Below are positions 37,358 through 49,037 of a stretch of 64,000 nucleotides of DNA, in pieces. Under the pieces are notes generated by a model that had not been told where the DNA came from, made no database searches, and saw only the letters and a list, made by a program, of their open reading frames with translations. Position numbers and translations under genes: made by a program. The stretch's first letter is position 1; each line of letters starts with the position of its first letter. This DNA comes from Cryptomeria japonica (Eukaryota > Streptophyta > Pinopsida > Cupressales > Cupressaceae), in NCBI RefSeq assembly GCF_030272615.1, contig NC_081412.1, positions 547,862,488-547,926,487 on the forward strand, in the 5' to 3' direction.

Positions 37358-38413
37358 TATTGCTATTATGGATGTGTTGCATTGGTTTTGTCATTGATGT
37401 CAACACTTATCAACACTTATCCTTATGGAGATCTTTGGTTATGTTGAACCGGTACATTATATTCACCGACAAGTTCAGTGACTTATGCATAGTCACCGAT
37501 ATATTGTTCACCGGCACTGAGAATGACTTGTTATCATTTGGAGATCACTTGGTTATGTCGAAGACATGGTTTGGACACTTGGTTTTGGTATTTTGGTTAT
37601 TGGTCTAATCAAGTTGACATATTTGTTGTTACCAGCAAATTGGTCTAGGTTATGGACCGACATGCATTATCTATTCTAGATCCAACACGACAAGTTATGG
37701 AGATGATTTAATCAATTGGATATCGTTGTAATTGCATTAAGCCGACATGATGCATCGCATCTTGAATTATCTGTAATTGATTTAATTGTAATATTCTTTA
37801 TTAGCCAACCTACACATTTGATCTTAGGTTTTGGTATATATGTAAGATCTCAATTGTGAGATGTCATATGTGGTATGTAAGGTTATGACATTGTAACATG
37901 GTATGTGCGAATATTGAAGATCATGAGCAGACCATAGGGAAGGTTTGAAGGAGATTATGAAAGCTTAACCGGTACTGAATCCAACATTGGAGATGCTACT
38001 TTGAGTAGTACATTATCATTGTATTTAACCATCCAATTGTAGTCAGTGTGACTCCTATTTTGTGATTGAGCAGTGAGCTCTAGGCGGTTGGCCTTTTTGC
38101 ATGTGCAAAACCCCATTTGTATACACATACTATCTGCAGTAGTATCATCTGATTGTGGGTAAGGTTTCCCACCATGGTTTTTCCCCTTATAGGGCTTCCA
38201 TGTACAAATCTCTGTGTTATGTGTTGTGGATGTTGTTTCTCTTTTTGTTATATGCATTAAGTTTCATCGGTATTGATATTAACTGTTAATCTGTTAACTG
38301 GCATTAAGTTTGGTTTATCGGTATTAAGTATCAAGTCTGATTAAGTTATATTTGGGTTGAAATTAATAGACAACTGATTCACCCCCCCTCTCAGTTGCCT
38401 CCGGGTCCTAACA
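37358..38413 (+). repeat. 3' LTR of the copia element
   Basis: 1056 bp, the same length as the 5' LTR. CCGGT words kept here are often changed to CCAAC, TTGGT or similar in the 5' copy, and the reverse also occurs. This fits loss of methylated cytosines. Confidence 0.92.
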
Positions 38414-38418
38414 CAATG

Positions 38419-40890
38419 TTATTACCTTCTTGAATATGGTTATTAATTTATATCTAGTTCATACCTTTCTCTCTTAGAGAAATGGCCTTCTTCACTAATT
38501 TAGAACAAGAAGTTTCCTTTTGTTACCTATAAAATTTTTAAACTTTGGAAGACCGCTTCCCTCTACTATTTCTCTCATTCGCCCTTGTTGCGGTCTTCCT
38601 GAATTTCCTAACTTCTGTCACGGGATTCTTAACTTTTAGAATTGCCTGATCACCTGACCAACTTGGGGAAGTCTACATAATGTTGTCAGCCTTGAGAAGT
38701 TAGACTTGTGGTCATTTTGGAAAGGAGTTCCATGGTTGTGAAGTTTCCCGACCTACCGACTTCCCGACACTCTTTGTGTTGTGGTGAATGTCTCGCTCTA
38801 TCGATAAATTTAAAGGACAATATCGGTTCCAAGTAAGGACATTTGGTGAAATTTTTTCAAGTGGTTTAGGTACCTGAGGGTGGTAGCACGAGTGACGGTA
38901 CGGATAGGTTTTTCTTGGGCGCCGACGAAATTGAATGGGACTGTCAAATTGATAAGAATAACAGTCTCTTGTTGTTCTTCCTTCCACCTCGTCGATTTCC
39001 ACGCCATGCATTATTTTTAGGGAACAAATCAAGGGAAGATTTGTGAAGTACTATCATTAATGGACTTTAAGCAATCCGAATACGAAAAAGCATGGCGACA
39101 TGCGTTACTTCATTTGATGTTGTCATTCTTACAGAAAACATTAAAGATAGCTAAAGGAGAAAATTGTTGTTATTTCTTGCATGTATTAGAATGGTCTTGC
39201 CTCATGACAATGAACTGCCTTTTCATAACCCAGATTTGAATTGGCCAAAGAAAGAGCATGAGGATATAGTCCAACAGTTTTGGTCTTTTGCATGGAAAGC
39301 ACAAACTGATTTCAGTAAATATAGAAGGGCCGTCACCATATTAGATAAGATTGCAGAACAAGATGAAAACCATGAACAACGCTTGCAAAACAAGCTAGCA
39401 GCAAGAAGAAACCTAGATAATTAGCTTCGGCGAGATGGTGCTCCCAACTAGAAGAGGTCTCGTAATGCAGCCTGATGCCAACCTAGTGCAATGGAATATT
39501 ATGTTGAATTTGTCAAACTTTTTCTAAGCTACTATTTTTGATTGGGAAGAATTCGAATATATCTTGTTGACGTTAATTGAAGGAGAGGAAAAGGAAGATG
39601 AAATTGATAGATGGATTGGGGAGCAGAACCTAATAGCTAATGATGGAGTCTAAACCTGGTGATCTTATAATCTTATTTGTTGTGGGGCGGTTTATATTTT
39701 GGTGTTTCTCTATAGAGTTTTTATTTTGAAACAATCATCTTCAAGACCATCATCTTTAGTAACCGTTTCTCAGAAACAAAAAAGACAAAAGGATAGTAGC
39801 TATAAATAGATAGATCAGTTATTTGAAGGGATCTTTTGGGAAAACTTTGTTTTTCTCATAAAAAAAAAGCTTTAATGCATGTGGTTATCTACTATTTTAA
39901 TATAGAAGAACTACTGGTGGCTTTCATATATTCGTAATCTTTGAATTATGGTGCATGAATTCTTTATTCTGTTATTTGAAATGTATGTCAGTTGGTGAAT
40001 TTATATTGAAGTGGTGGATGATTTGTAACTTCAGTTGCTATGGAATATTATCTCTGAATGGTGTTTCATAGTAGCTTTTATTTAAAAATTTGAAAAATCC
40101 TAAAATTAGTAGTTAGTATTATGAATGGCTTTACAAAGCTTTTTGGTTAAAAGCTCTTTCCTTATTTGCTTTCTAGTTAAAAGCATATGAGTTGTTTACT
40201 TATTCATTGACAATCATTAGAAGGTAGCTACCACCTTGTAAAATAAGCAGAGAATCAATTAGTTAATAGTTTGTTAGACTGGTTCAACTGTGGTTACATT
40301 TTTCATCTTCGTGGACGTGAGAATATAGAGTTAGGTGACAAATCTGTTAACCAACAACTTTGAAGAGTAATGCTTTTGTATCTTTGGATGGTGTTTAATT
40401 TTTTTGAGTATGATGATAAATCAAGAAGAGTTCTAATGGTCCTTCAACATGTTATCTATTCCACAAGGAGGAGTATTATGAAGATCATTTATTGCTTCTC
40501 TATGATTATTCTCAACAAAATACACAATCACTCATTTATCTGTATACATGGTTTGGGTCTTTTTTTATGTGTAGTTTAAGAGATCATTTATGCAACTAGC
40601 CTAGATTCTTTGATTAAATTTTATCCATTTGGAGAATTACTTGTATCTACACTAATGAGATCTTTGGCTAAAAAAAATCAACACATTTTAAAAATGTTGA
40701 ATTATACTAGGAATATTGTTGAAGCAAGATTAACACTTCTATCTCTTCTTATGTGTCTTTTGCATTAGAAGATTCTAAAGAATCACTCTCCCTAAGGAAA
40801 AAGTATTCTTCTGTATTATGTTTGAGTTCTCCCTCCCATTGTTAATATATAATAAAATTGGAAAAATAGGCAAGTTCAAATGAGTTCCTC
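38419..40890. other. gene-free stretch; one small unexplained ORF
   Basis: The only ORF with protein-like composition is 39164-39424 (+, 86 codons from ATG, containing LPFHNPDLNWPKKEH and a charged helical C-terminus). I do not recognise it, and it may be a fragment of a dead gene. The rest is AT-rich and non-coding. Confidence 0.3.
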
Positions 40891-40899
40891 TCAAGGATG

Positions 40900-41160
40900 A
40901 TTTTATTTAGTTGAGTTTTAGTGGTGCATCTAAACGAAAACTTGATCTTATTATAGAAAAAGGTTATTATTCAACCCTGAAGGGATCATTTATTAAGGAA
41001 TTTATTTCTTTCTCTGGTATAAATAGAAGAATGAATTTGAAGTATTTGCATTACTCTATTGACTAAAGATTGTAAAATTTTCCAAATGTGATTCTCTATA
41101 AATTGAAGGGGATTCCCAAATTATTATTGATAGTTGCATTGTTGGGATAAGGTGTCATAC
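40900..41160 (+). pseudogene. LINE RNase H domain relic
   Basis: With a frame change, the + strand reads LSFSGASKRKLDL, GSFIKEFISFSGI, NLKYLHYSID and IEGDSQIIIDSCIVG. This is the order of the plant LINE-associated RNase H fold (FDGAS, the G.FI..F block, the E/L helix and GDSQxII). The acidic residues of the first and helix motifs are lost. It may be a remnant of the LINE family seen at 27190. Confidence 0.55.
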
Positions 41161-44100
41161 ACCTTGAACGTACTAATTTTTAAATTATTTAGTTTTTTAG
41201 TTATTTTATGTTCCCTAATAAAATGAGATGTTTGAATTTATGCCTTGACCATTATGTCATGTGTAATTATTGGTATTAAGTGGGTAAAAAAGTGTATAAA
41301 AGAATATCATGTTAAGAAGTATGTGTAGGAGAATCTATGCCAAAGATAGTGGTGTAAGAGACATTAATCACTTGTAAATTCATTGTGAGGGGGTTACATA
41401 GTAGAATTATGAGAGAATTTAATATTATAAGTTAGACATGGGATATAATTAGAGCTTCATGGGGGAGTTATTGGGAGTTACATGTATCAACTTAAGTAAT
41501 GGAGGACAATGATAGTTTTTTAAGAGCTATTTTCTATTTTGGGATTGTAATGGTGAAAATAGGGTTCACAAGTTTATGCATGACTACATTTAGAAGGAGA
41601 ATGGATCCACTTGGCTCAATCACAAATCTAATTGAAAAGGACTAAGCACAAGGCAAATTTAGTTTTCCTTGAATTGTGGTTGAAATGAGCTATGGAAAGG
41701 TGTAAATTGAATGCAAGATCTAGGGTTAAAGATGTGAAACTGATAGTAATCAGCATGCATAGACAGTCTCAAATCAAACTTGCAGATATAATGTATAGAT
41801 CTAGAAAGAGGAAGTAGAGAGGAACTTGTGTGTAAAATTTTGACTTGAAAAAGCTAGATAAATTTTCTCGGAGCGCCCTTGTTTAGGAGCTTGGATACGA
41901 ACAACAAATGTCATTTCGAGATCAGGATGCTATTTTGGATGTTTCTTTAAATTTTTGTAAGAAAAGTGTCAGACAAATTAACCTTGGGTGACCTTGTCCT
42001 CCAATTTCCGCCTCCGTAAAAGCTAGATCTATGTGTCTTTGTCTTCTCTTTCCAAATATATGATTGTTGTCTTTTGAATTTGTCACTTGCACACACTAGA
42101 AGGAAAACTATGTTGTTGATAGGGGTTTGCTTAGAGGTCAAACCTTGGGTTTGGAATTAACCCTATAATTGAATTGAAATTGAAATTGAAAGCATACCTT
42201 AAAAAGGTCAAAAAATAGATTTAAAATTGAAATGCTAAAATTGGAATGTTATACCTTGACGAGTCTTGTTTTTAAGTCTTCATACAAAGGTTGATATTGT
42301 CATGAAGGAATGTAGATTTGTCTTTATAACAACTTGATAAAGGATGCCATCTTAAATGCCTTAAATTTGAATACTTAACCTCTCCTTCACTGTTTTGATA
42401 ATGCTTGATTGCTTGCTCACTTGAATTTTCTTGATAGAAATTGAATTTAAAATTAAGAGGTGATGGAAGTATCTCAAATGAGGGGGTAAGACTTTCTTTC
42501 ATACCTAACCTCATGAAACATGTTTGAATTTTTGAACTAGGCCAACACAGGAAAGGAATTCTCACCTACATTTTTTGACTATTGAAGGGTCCAAAATTGG
42601 GCCCCTTTAGGTTGGAAAAGGGCACTTGGGTAACCTTCTCGAACCTATTAGGGTTGAAATAAAAACCACATGGCAAGGTAAAAATGAGGATTGTATATTT
42701 GGTACTTGTGTGAGCAAAATCAGACATAATTAGATCACAAAAGGCCAAAATGCTAAAGTGTGGCCTATGTGAGCATGAAATTATATAGGGATACACTTTA
42801 TGATACTACAAGGATGTATCCACACATGTGAGGGTTATCATAAATCATACCATGATATTTTGAGACCTTGTCAACCCATGGTAATACTTTTGGTGTTTTT
42901 CTATGCCTTCTTAAGTCTATATATAGAAGACATGGGATACATGATGTAATGGAAGGAATTTTTATAGGTTTATGTTGTTATTTTTTTACTAGAGAAAGAG
43001 GAAAGACAAGAGTGAAATGCTTAAAGAAATATAGGTAATTAATTGAGAAAGATAATGGAATGCCTCTCTAAAGCCTTGAGTGCTTGTATAGACTAAGATG
43101 ACTTGGGAAGACTTTCTCGCTAATGTAAGTGTTGGAATTGTAAGATCAAGTATCATTTCTTATATTAAAGAAGTATTAGGTTTCATGTGATTCCATTCCC
43201 ACGAGCATACATTATGGCACTCCCTAACTAGCTCTATAACATCTAGCCCTAGATTAGTTCAAGTAGCATGTGAAACTTGATGTAATTATTTCTTGTCAGT
43301 GCTGACTTCATTACATACATGGATGATATGTATTCTTTGTGCTTGGATGTGTGTATGCCCTTCTATGCATGTGCATTGTGTCTGTGTTTGGGCATTGTGA
43401 ATATCTCATAGCATAGTGGGAGATGATATTTTTATTACACAAGGTTGGGTGGTGTGGAAACCACTATTGGGGACCAGAGGATCATGGATTGAGATTGATC
43501 ATTGGCCATCTTATTCATGGATTCAATATATGTACTTTAGTTAGTTTGATTTATAGTACAAATTGTATAACTAAAGGACATTTATGTTCTCACTGATGTA
43601 ATTGTAATGTTCTTATATTGGACCCATCATTGAGGCAAAGTGTAATTGACATGGTTTGATGATAGTGATTATGAATTTGGCTATGTGACTTGGTATTAGA
43701 ACCAAACACAATTGCATTATGGATTATTTTATTATTTAAGTGTGGACAAGATAAAATGAGCGTACTAATATTCCATTGGGCTTTAAATGAATGTAATGTG
43801 ATTTGGTTGAGTCTTGAGTGATGTTTATAACTTCTCATGCAATCTCATATTTCTAGATTCTTATTTTGAGAGTGTTGTATCATTTTAGGCCATTCTGGAG
43901 CCTCTTGTGAGGTCTTGTAAAAGGAAATAGTGTTGTCAGTAATTTTTCCTCGAGTATTTTTCCTTAAGGCAACATTTAGGAGAATTAGTGAGGTCCTAAT
44001 ACACATCCCCACCTTCTTCATCACTTATAGGTGGTGTTGTGTGCCCGAGAGATATAATTCTCCATTTCTCCTTATGTCATTTTCATTTTAGGGCTCATTT

Positions 44101-45450
44101 TTTATGAGATTCATCTAGGGTTGTTCTAGTTGTTTGGCATGTCCTAGGGACCCTACCCTAGCTTGGGTTTTCTAATTGGTTTGAACACCAGTGCTTCGTA
44201 AGGACTACAATTCTTATTAGTACTAAAACACTAGTAGAGGACTCTAGAACCAAGTTAGGACTCTAGAGCCGAACTTGGACTACACCGTTTGAGTGCAATT
44301 GTCCTTATAATGCCCATTTTTGTCGTTTCATTGTTGGAGTGTATTTTTTGACCATTTCTCAAGCAAAATTTGAATAAGAAAATTGTACCCCCCCAAGAGT
44401 CTTTCCATGATGTCATTTTATCAATGAGTGTCATACATAAATAATTAAGGCATCTCCTTTCTTTAGAAAACGTGTCATCACGTAGGAGTGACCTATTGTG
44501 CTTCCATTTTATGGAGAGTTTAATATTCTTGGTTAGGAAACCTCTTGTATATTTTAAATTGTGTTCAAAGTTGACTAAGTTATTTTTTGAGTGGAATGGA
44601 GGTGATTATTCCCCCTTCACACTCCTTGTCTAAAAAATTGACAGTATCATCGTCTAGTTGAGAAATGTTGGCTCCTAGGCATCCTTCATTGACCTATTAG
44701 CCTTCTGAGTGTGTTGTAAGGTATTTTAAAGTATGTTTTTGGGTGTTGATTGGAGGTTGATTATTCCCTCATCTCATCATTGTATTGTTTTTCTAGAGAA
44801 CACAGTCATGGATTTGTACATGACCATCCTTTGGGTCTTGTTCTCTCTCCCTTGTCAATTAATCATGGTTGAAGTGTCCCACGATTGTTAAATCTTTTTT
44901 TGGTGCCACCTTACATATGCAATAGTGAGGTTGTTCTTGTTTTCATTCTTGTGTGTCATCGTGTCTCCCTCGATACTTGTGTGCACATTATGGAGCAAGT
45001 GCGATATGTCATTGTTGCATATTTAGTGTTGTTGTTTGTTCCAAAAAATGTTGTTTCATTGAGTTTTGCCTTGGTCTTTTGATAAAAAATTAAATCCAAT
45101 ATTACAATAGTGGGATCTATTGTTTATGTTCTTTCCCATGTGATGGTCAATTCTTGACACATAATTGTGTAATTTCTTGTTGTTGTGATTCGATTGCTTA
45201 GCTCGTTACTTCGGTGCCTTGTGTGGCATTTTGGAAGGTTTAATTTGAATCAACTCAAGCAATTTGTAGAGGATGAAAAGTGCCTCTTAGGCCTTATTGT
45301 AATTTTTAGGGAATGTAAGATACCCCTGGTAGAGAGTGATCATTCTCAAGTGTGTTTCTAGTTGTGTGTGAGCTCTTGTTGGGTTCTCATGTGTATGTGG
45401 GCGTATGCACAAAGATGGTGGTCAGAAAAGTGGACACCACCCAAAAAAAA
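41161..45450. other. gene-free decayed DNA
   Basis: No gene, terminal repeat or RNA could be supported. Short ORFs here (for example 42272-42565 minus, 44885-45082 plus) have no recognisable motif and composition like their surroundings. Confidence 0.35.
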
Positions 45451-45467
45451 CTTGGAAAAATAGGCAA

Positions 45468-45675
45468 CGCGTACGCGGTTTTAAAATTTCAAATTCCCAT
45501 GTACGCGCTTAGGTTTGTTCTTCCCGAGCCTAGAAAAGGTAGCGCATACGCGCTAAGCTTAGGAAACTGAGCGCGTACGCGCTACGCCTAGGAAAATTAG
45601 TGCGTACGCGTTGCTTATAGGAAAATGAGCGCGTATGCGCTAATAATCCTAGTAAAACCACGTACGCGATGCTTG
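45468..45675. repeat. array of GCGCGTACGCGC-type palindromes
   Basis: Seven versions of a CpG-rich palindrome centred on TACGCG or TATGCG lie near 45473, 45505, 45548, 45579, 45606, 45635 and 45664, spaced about 27-43 bases apart. Between them an AT-rich linker resembling CTTAGGAAAATGA recurs. The best copies read AGCGCGTACGCGCTA. In this AT-rich window the CpG density is striking. The array ends about 120 bases before the probable start codon of the unknown gene. Subterminal repeats of a DNA transposon or a promoter binding-site array are both possible. Confidence 0.75.
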
Positions 45676-47212
45676 ATGAAAAAAGTTTTAAAAAAAAACT
45701 GGGTCCTCATTTACTCGAAAGCGCATTTTTTACTCTTTTTTTCCCATTTTTAAAGCTAAACCGCGAACGGGGTGCGAAATTTGTCCTCAGGCTATGGATC
45801 AAGGTTCATTTTATTTTTTTTGTCTTTCTTTCTAGTTTATGCAATTTGTTTTACATTTTGAATTTAATTTCATTAATTTTGATTAGGTTTTTTCATTTTT
45901 GTTTCAAAAACCAGATTCTTCTAATCCAGAACAAGAACAACCAAATGCACCTCCTGAAAACCCACAAGAACAACCAAATGCACCTCCTGAAAACACACAA
46001 GAACAACCCCCAATTCCTCCTTTTGACCGCACAGCCGAAACACAGGAAGAATTAATTAATCAGTTAGGGCAAAATACATCCAAAATCAATAGACTGATTG
46101 TAAAATTGAAAACTTCTGAACTTGACCATCATAAATCCCTCGCCACTACCCTAGAAACATTAGCTAGTGGTGCCATAGTTGTTTCCATTGAAATTACCAA
46201 ATGGGGAAGCTTTAGGGATAGGTGTCGTCAATTCTATGCCAATGGGCTATCATACGATGGAGTTAAAAACAAAAATATTTCTAAACAACAAATATGTGCC
46301 CTTTTTGTTGACCCCAAAACTGGTCAGTCATTACCTCCTAATGCAAAGAGGTTTCCCATACATTGGTGTACCAATGTGCAGATGAAGAATCTTTTTTGGC
46401 AAAGGTGGTGGATGGTCTTTGATGATCCACCTTGTAATAATTATGAGGTGCCATTATATTTTTTGAGAAAAATATATTATGAGTTTGTGCTCAATGTGCG
46501 CCCAAATTATTTTGACATGAGAGAGTTTCATGGTAGAGGTGGTGGCTCTGCCCAAGATAGACTTGGAGCCCATAGGCGATTAGCCGCGGAGAGTCGCCGC
46601 CCCCTAGCACCCAAACCCAAGGTGCATCAGGCTGTCCCATTAGAGCTGAAAGAGTCGACGGAGCTACAGACTCTTCAGGCGGCCACAACATTGACTGGTG
46701 CCATCATCCAGCATGGGACATCATTAGCACACCCTATTGTATTGGATGATGAGCCGTTAGAGGGCGACAGAGAGCCCATCAAGCATATGTGTGTCAGTTG
46801 CTCGGGGATATGCTCAGGGATAGATGATGCAGCCGGTGTAGATGGATACTCATATCATCTATGCACGATTTGCGGTTGTAGATGTCATGCTCACACGGTT
46901 GAGGATGTCATGCTGACAAATGAGTTGATGGACATGGTGTTTGCCCATGAGCCACAGACACAGGTGTGTTGATTTGAATTCATAACATTTTATTTATCAG
47001 TCACTTTAATTTTGTAATTACATAAATGAATTTTCATTTATACATCGATTTAAATTGAGACAAATAATATGCATTTCAGGATGCAGCAACGGTATCCCAT
47101 ACACCTCCCCCAGTTACCACAGCTGCAACTTCGACGCCTGAGGTATAAATTTTGTAACATGTTAAAATAGAATAGTACACTTTGAATTCAAAAAAATACA
47201 AGATATACTAAA

Positions 47213-49017
47213 TGTAGTCACATAAATCTGTCCACTTAATTAAATGAATATTTAATATTTATTTGATTATTTAACCATCAATTAATAATTAATTAAATTA
47301 ATATATTTAATTAATTCATCTTAACCCTCTTCTCCTATTAATTAAATAAATTATTCAATTTATTTGATTTAATTCACTTAACCAAATTCAGACCATTAAT
47401 TAAATAAATAAATCATATTTGTTTAATTAAATCTTCTCTCACATTTAAATAAATTAATATTTATTTAAATCCCCCAAAATCCCACCTCTCACATTTAAAT
47501 AAATAAATCATTTATTTAAATCACCTTTATCCTCCACCCACTTGTATTTTCCTACAAAAGCAAGTTGCACAACTATTTTAAATAAATCATTTATTTAAAT
47601 CACCTTTATCCTCCACCCACTTGTATTTTCCTACAAAAGCAAGTTGCACAACTATTTTAAATAAATTATTTATTTAAAATCCTATTTATCCTCACCCACT
47701 TGAAGCCTTTAATGGTTTCCCTTAAAGTATTCAAACTTGATGGCTTTAAAGTCTTCAAACTTGATGGCTTCCTTCTATAGTCTTCTTAAGACTTTAATGG
47801 TTTTCCTTAAAGTCTTCAAGCCTTTAATGGTTCCCCTCAAAGTCTTCAAGCATTTTAATGCTTTATCTTCCTTTTTCTCATTTAAATAAATTAATATTTA
47901 TTTGAATATTTATCCAAATACAACTTGCACACATTTATTGAAATAAATGAATTTTTATTTTAATAAAATCCTATTTTCCCTCACCCACCAAATCCACTTG
48001 CAAAATCTAATCCCCTTCTAGATTCTTCTAACCCCTTCCTAATTAGCTTAATCCATCCCCTAATTATTGTCACATTCCTAAGCAAAATGGAGTCACTTCT
48101 CAAAGCCTAAAAGTCTTGGATAACCTTTGAAAGCTTCCAACCTTCAACCACTAAATGGCTCAAAGTCTTTGATAACCATTGAAGGCTTTCAACCTTCAAC
48201 CACTTAATCCCCAAAGTCTCCAATAACCATTAATGGTTAATTCAACCCTCCCACATGGTTAAAACATTTGTTTTGACTCAACCTCTACCCAACCCAAAGG
48301 TCTCATCAGGCCATTAATGCTTTGACCATGATTATCTCTTAAACATTTGCACAAAGGTTTATCCTTGGATTAACTCTTAATCCAATGGGTAATCTTAATT
48401 TAGACTTGACCCTTACCTTCTAGATAACCATGAGGTCTTCTCAGGCCTTTAATGCCTCCAACCTCTTCTCTCAACCCAATCCTATGTTGACACTTGTCAC
48501 CATTTTATTGGTGCCAATTGTGCACATGGATCCCCAACTTTCAAACTTGGCCCTTGATTAAACCATTCAATCTTAACCCTTCATTTCCCCATTTCTTCTA
48601 TAAATAGAACCCTTCTCCTCAAGCAAAAGGAAGCATTTTAGAGTATTGTTGTTATACTGGCATTAGCATAGAGCTTTTTCATAGCATCACTATCTACTCT
48701 TGCATAGTATTTGCTTATCATATTCAACCATCTTGAATCTCCATATGACATCCGTGGCTAGTGCTAAAAGCTGAGAGCTACACTCATTTGGGACTTGGAG
48801 AGGAGAGAAACAAGGGAGAAGCATCAAAAGACATCATGGAAGCATCTTAGGGAGGCTCTTCTCCTTTCTTTTATTTTGTTAAACTTCTTTCATGCTTTTT
48901 GAAATCTCTCTTGATATGTTTGGAATGGTTTTTAGTTCTTTGTTTTGTTTTTATGGTTGAAACTAACTTATTAACATTGAACTTTGTTGTTGCCTTGTCC
49001 CCATTTCCATGACATCA
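47213..49017 (+). repeat. 5' LTR of the gypsy element
   Basis: An 1805-bp LTR rich in AATAAATAAAT words. It contains a 79-bp internal tandem duplication (about 47505-47662, with a partial third copy) and several GTCTTCAAGCCTTTAATGG-like short repeats. A consensus TATA box TATAAATA lies at 48599-48606. Confidence 0.95.
48599..48606 (+). promoter_or_regulatory. TATA box in gypsy 5' LTR
   Basis: TATAAATA in CT-rich surroundings, 419 bases before the LTR end. Element transcription should start about 30 bases downstream. The 3' LTR carries the same box at 62917-62924. Confidence 0.7.
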
Positions 49018-49019
49018 TT

Positions 49020-49037
49020 TGGTGAACCCGACGTGAA
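49020..49037 (+). promoter_or_regulatory. gypsy primer-binding site
   Basis: TGGTGAACCCGACGTGAA begins two bases after the 5' LTR, with the TGG expected from pairing to a tRNA CCA end. I cannot assign the tRNA with certainty. Confidence 0.65.

Larger units (their letters stand above)
31688..38413 (+). mobile_element. Sirevirus-like Ty1/copia element, full length, inactivated
   Basis: A 6726-bp element flanked by a perfect duplication CAATG (31683-31687 and 38414-38418), with two 1056-bp LTRs, a tRNA-iMet primer site and three AGGGGGAG tracts before the 3' LTR. Internal order is Gag, protease, integrase, RT, RNase H, which is the Ty1/copia order. The LTRs differ at about 60 positions by my hand count (near 6%), nearly all transitions, plus two 2-bp indels, so the insertion is not recent. 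The coding region has at least seven in-frame stops and two frameshifts. Confidence 0.93.

Noticed and set aside
45420..45680. CACTA-type transposon end for the palindrome array
   Set aside because: No CACTA terminus or matching inverted end could be found inside the window, so superfamily assignment is not supported.
45669..46055. ORF overlapping the start of the unknown gene in another frame
   Set aside because: Hydrophobic, low-complexity translation of T-rich intron sequence. Its end merely mirrors the duplicated Pro/Gln repeat in the wrong frame.
46491..46691. Small minus-strand ORF within exon 2 of the unknown gene
   Set aside because: Shadow of the + strand coding exon, with no independent motif or start context.
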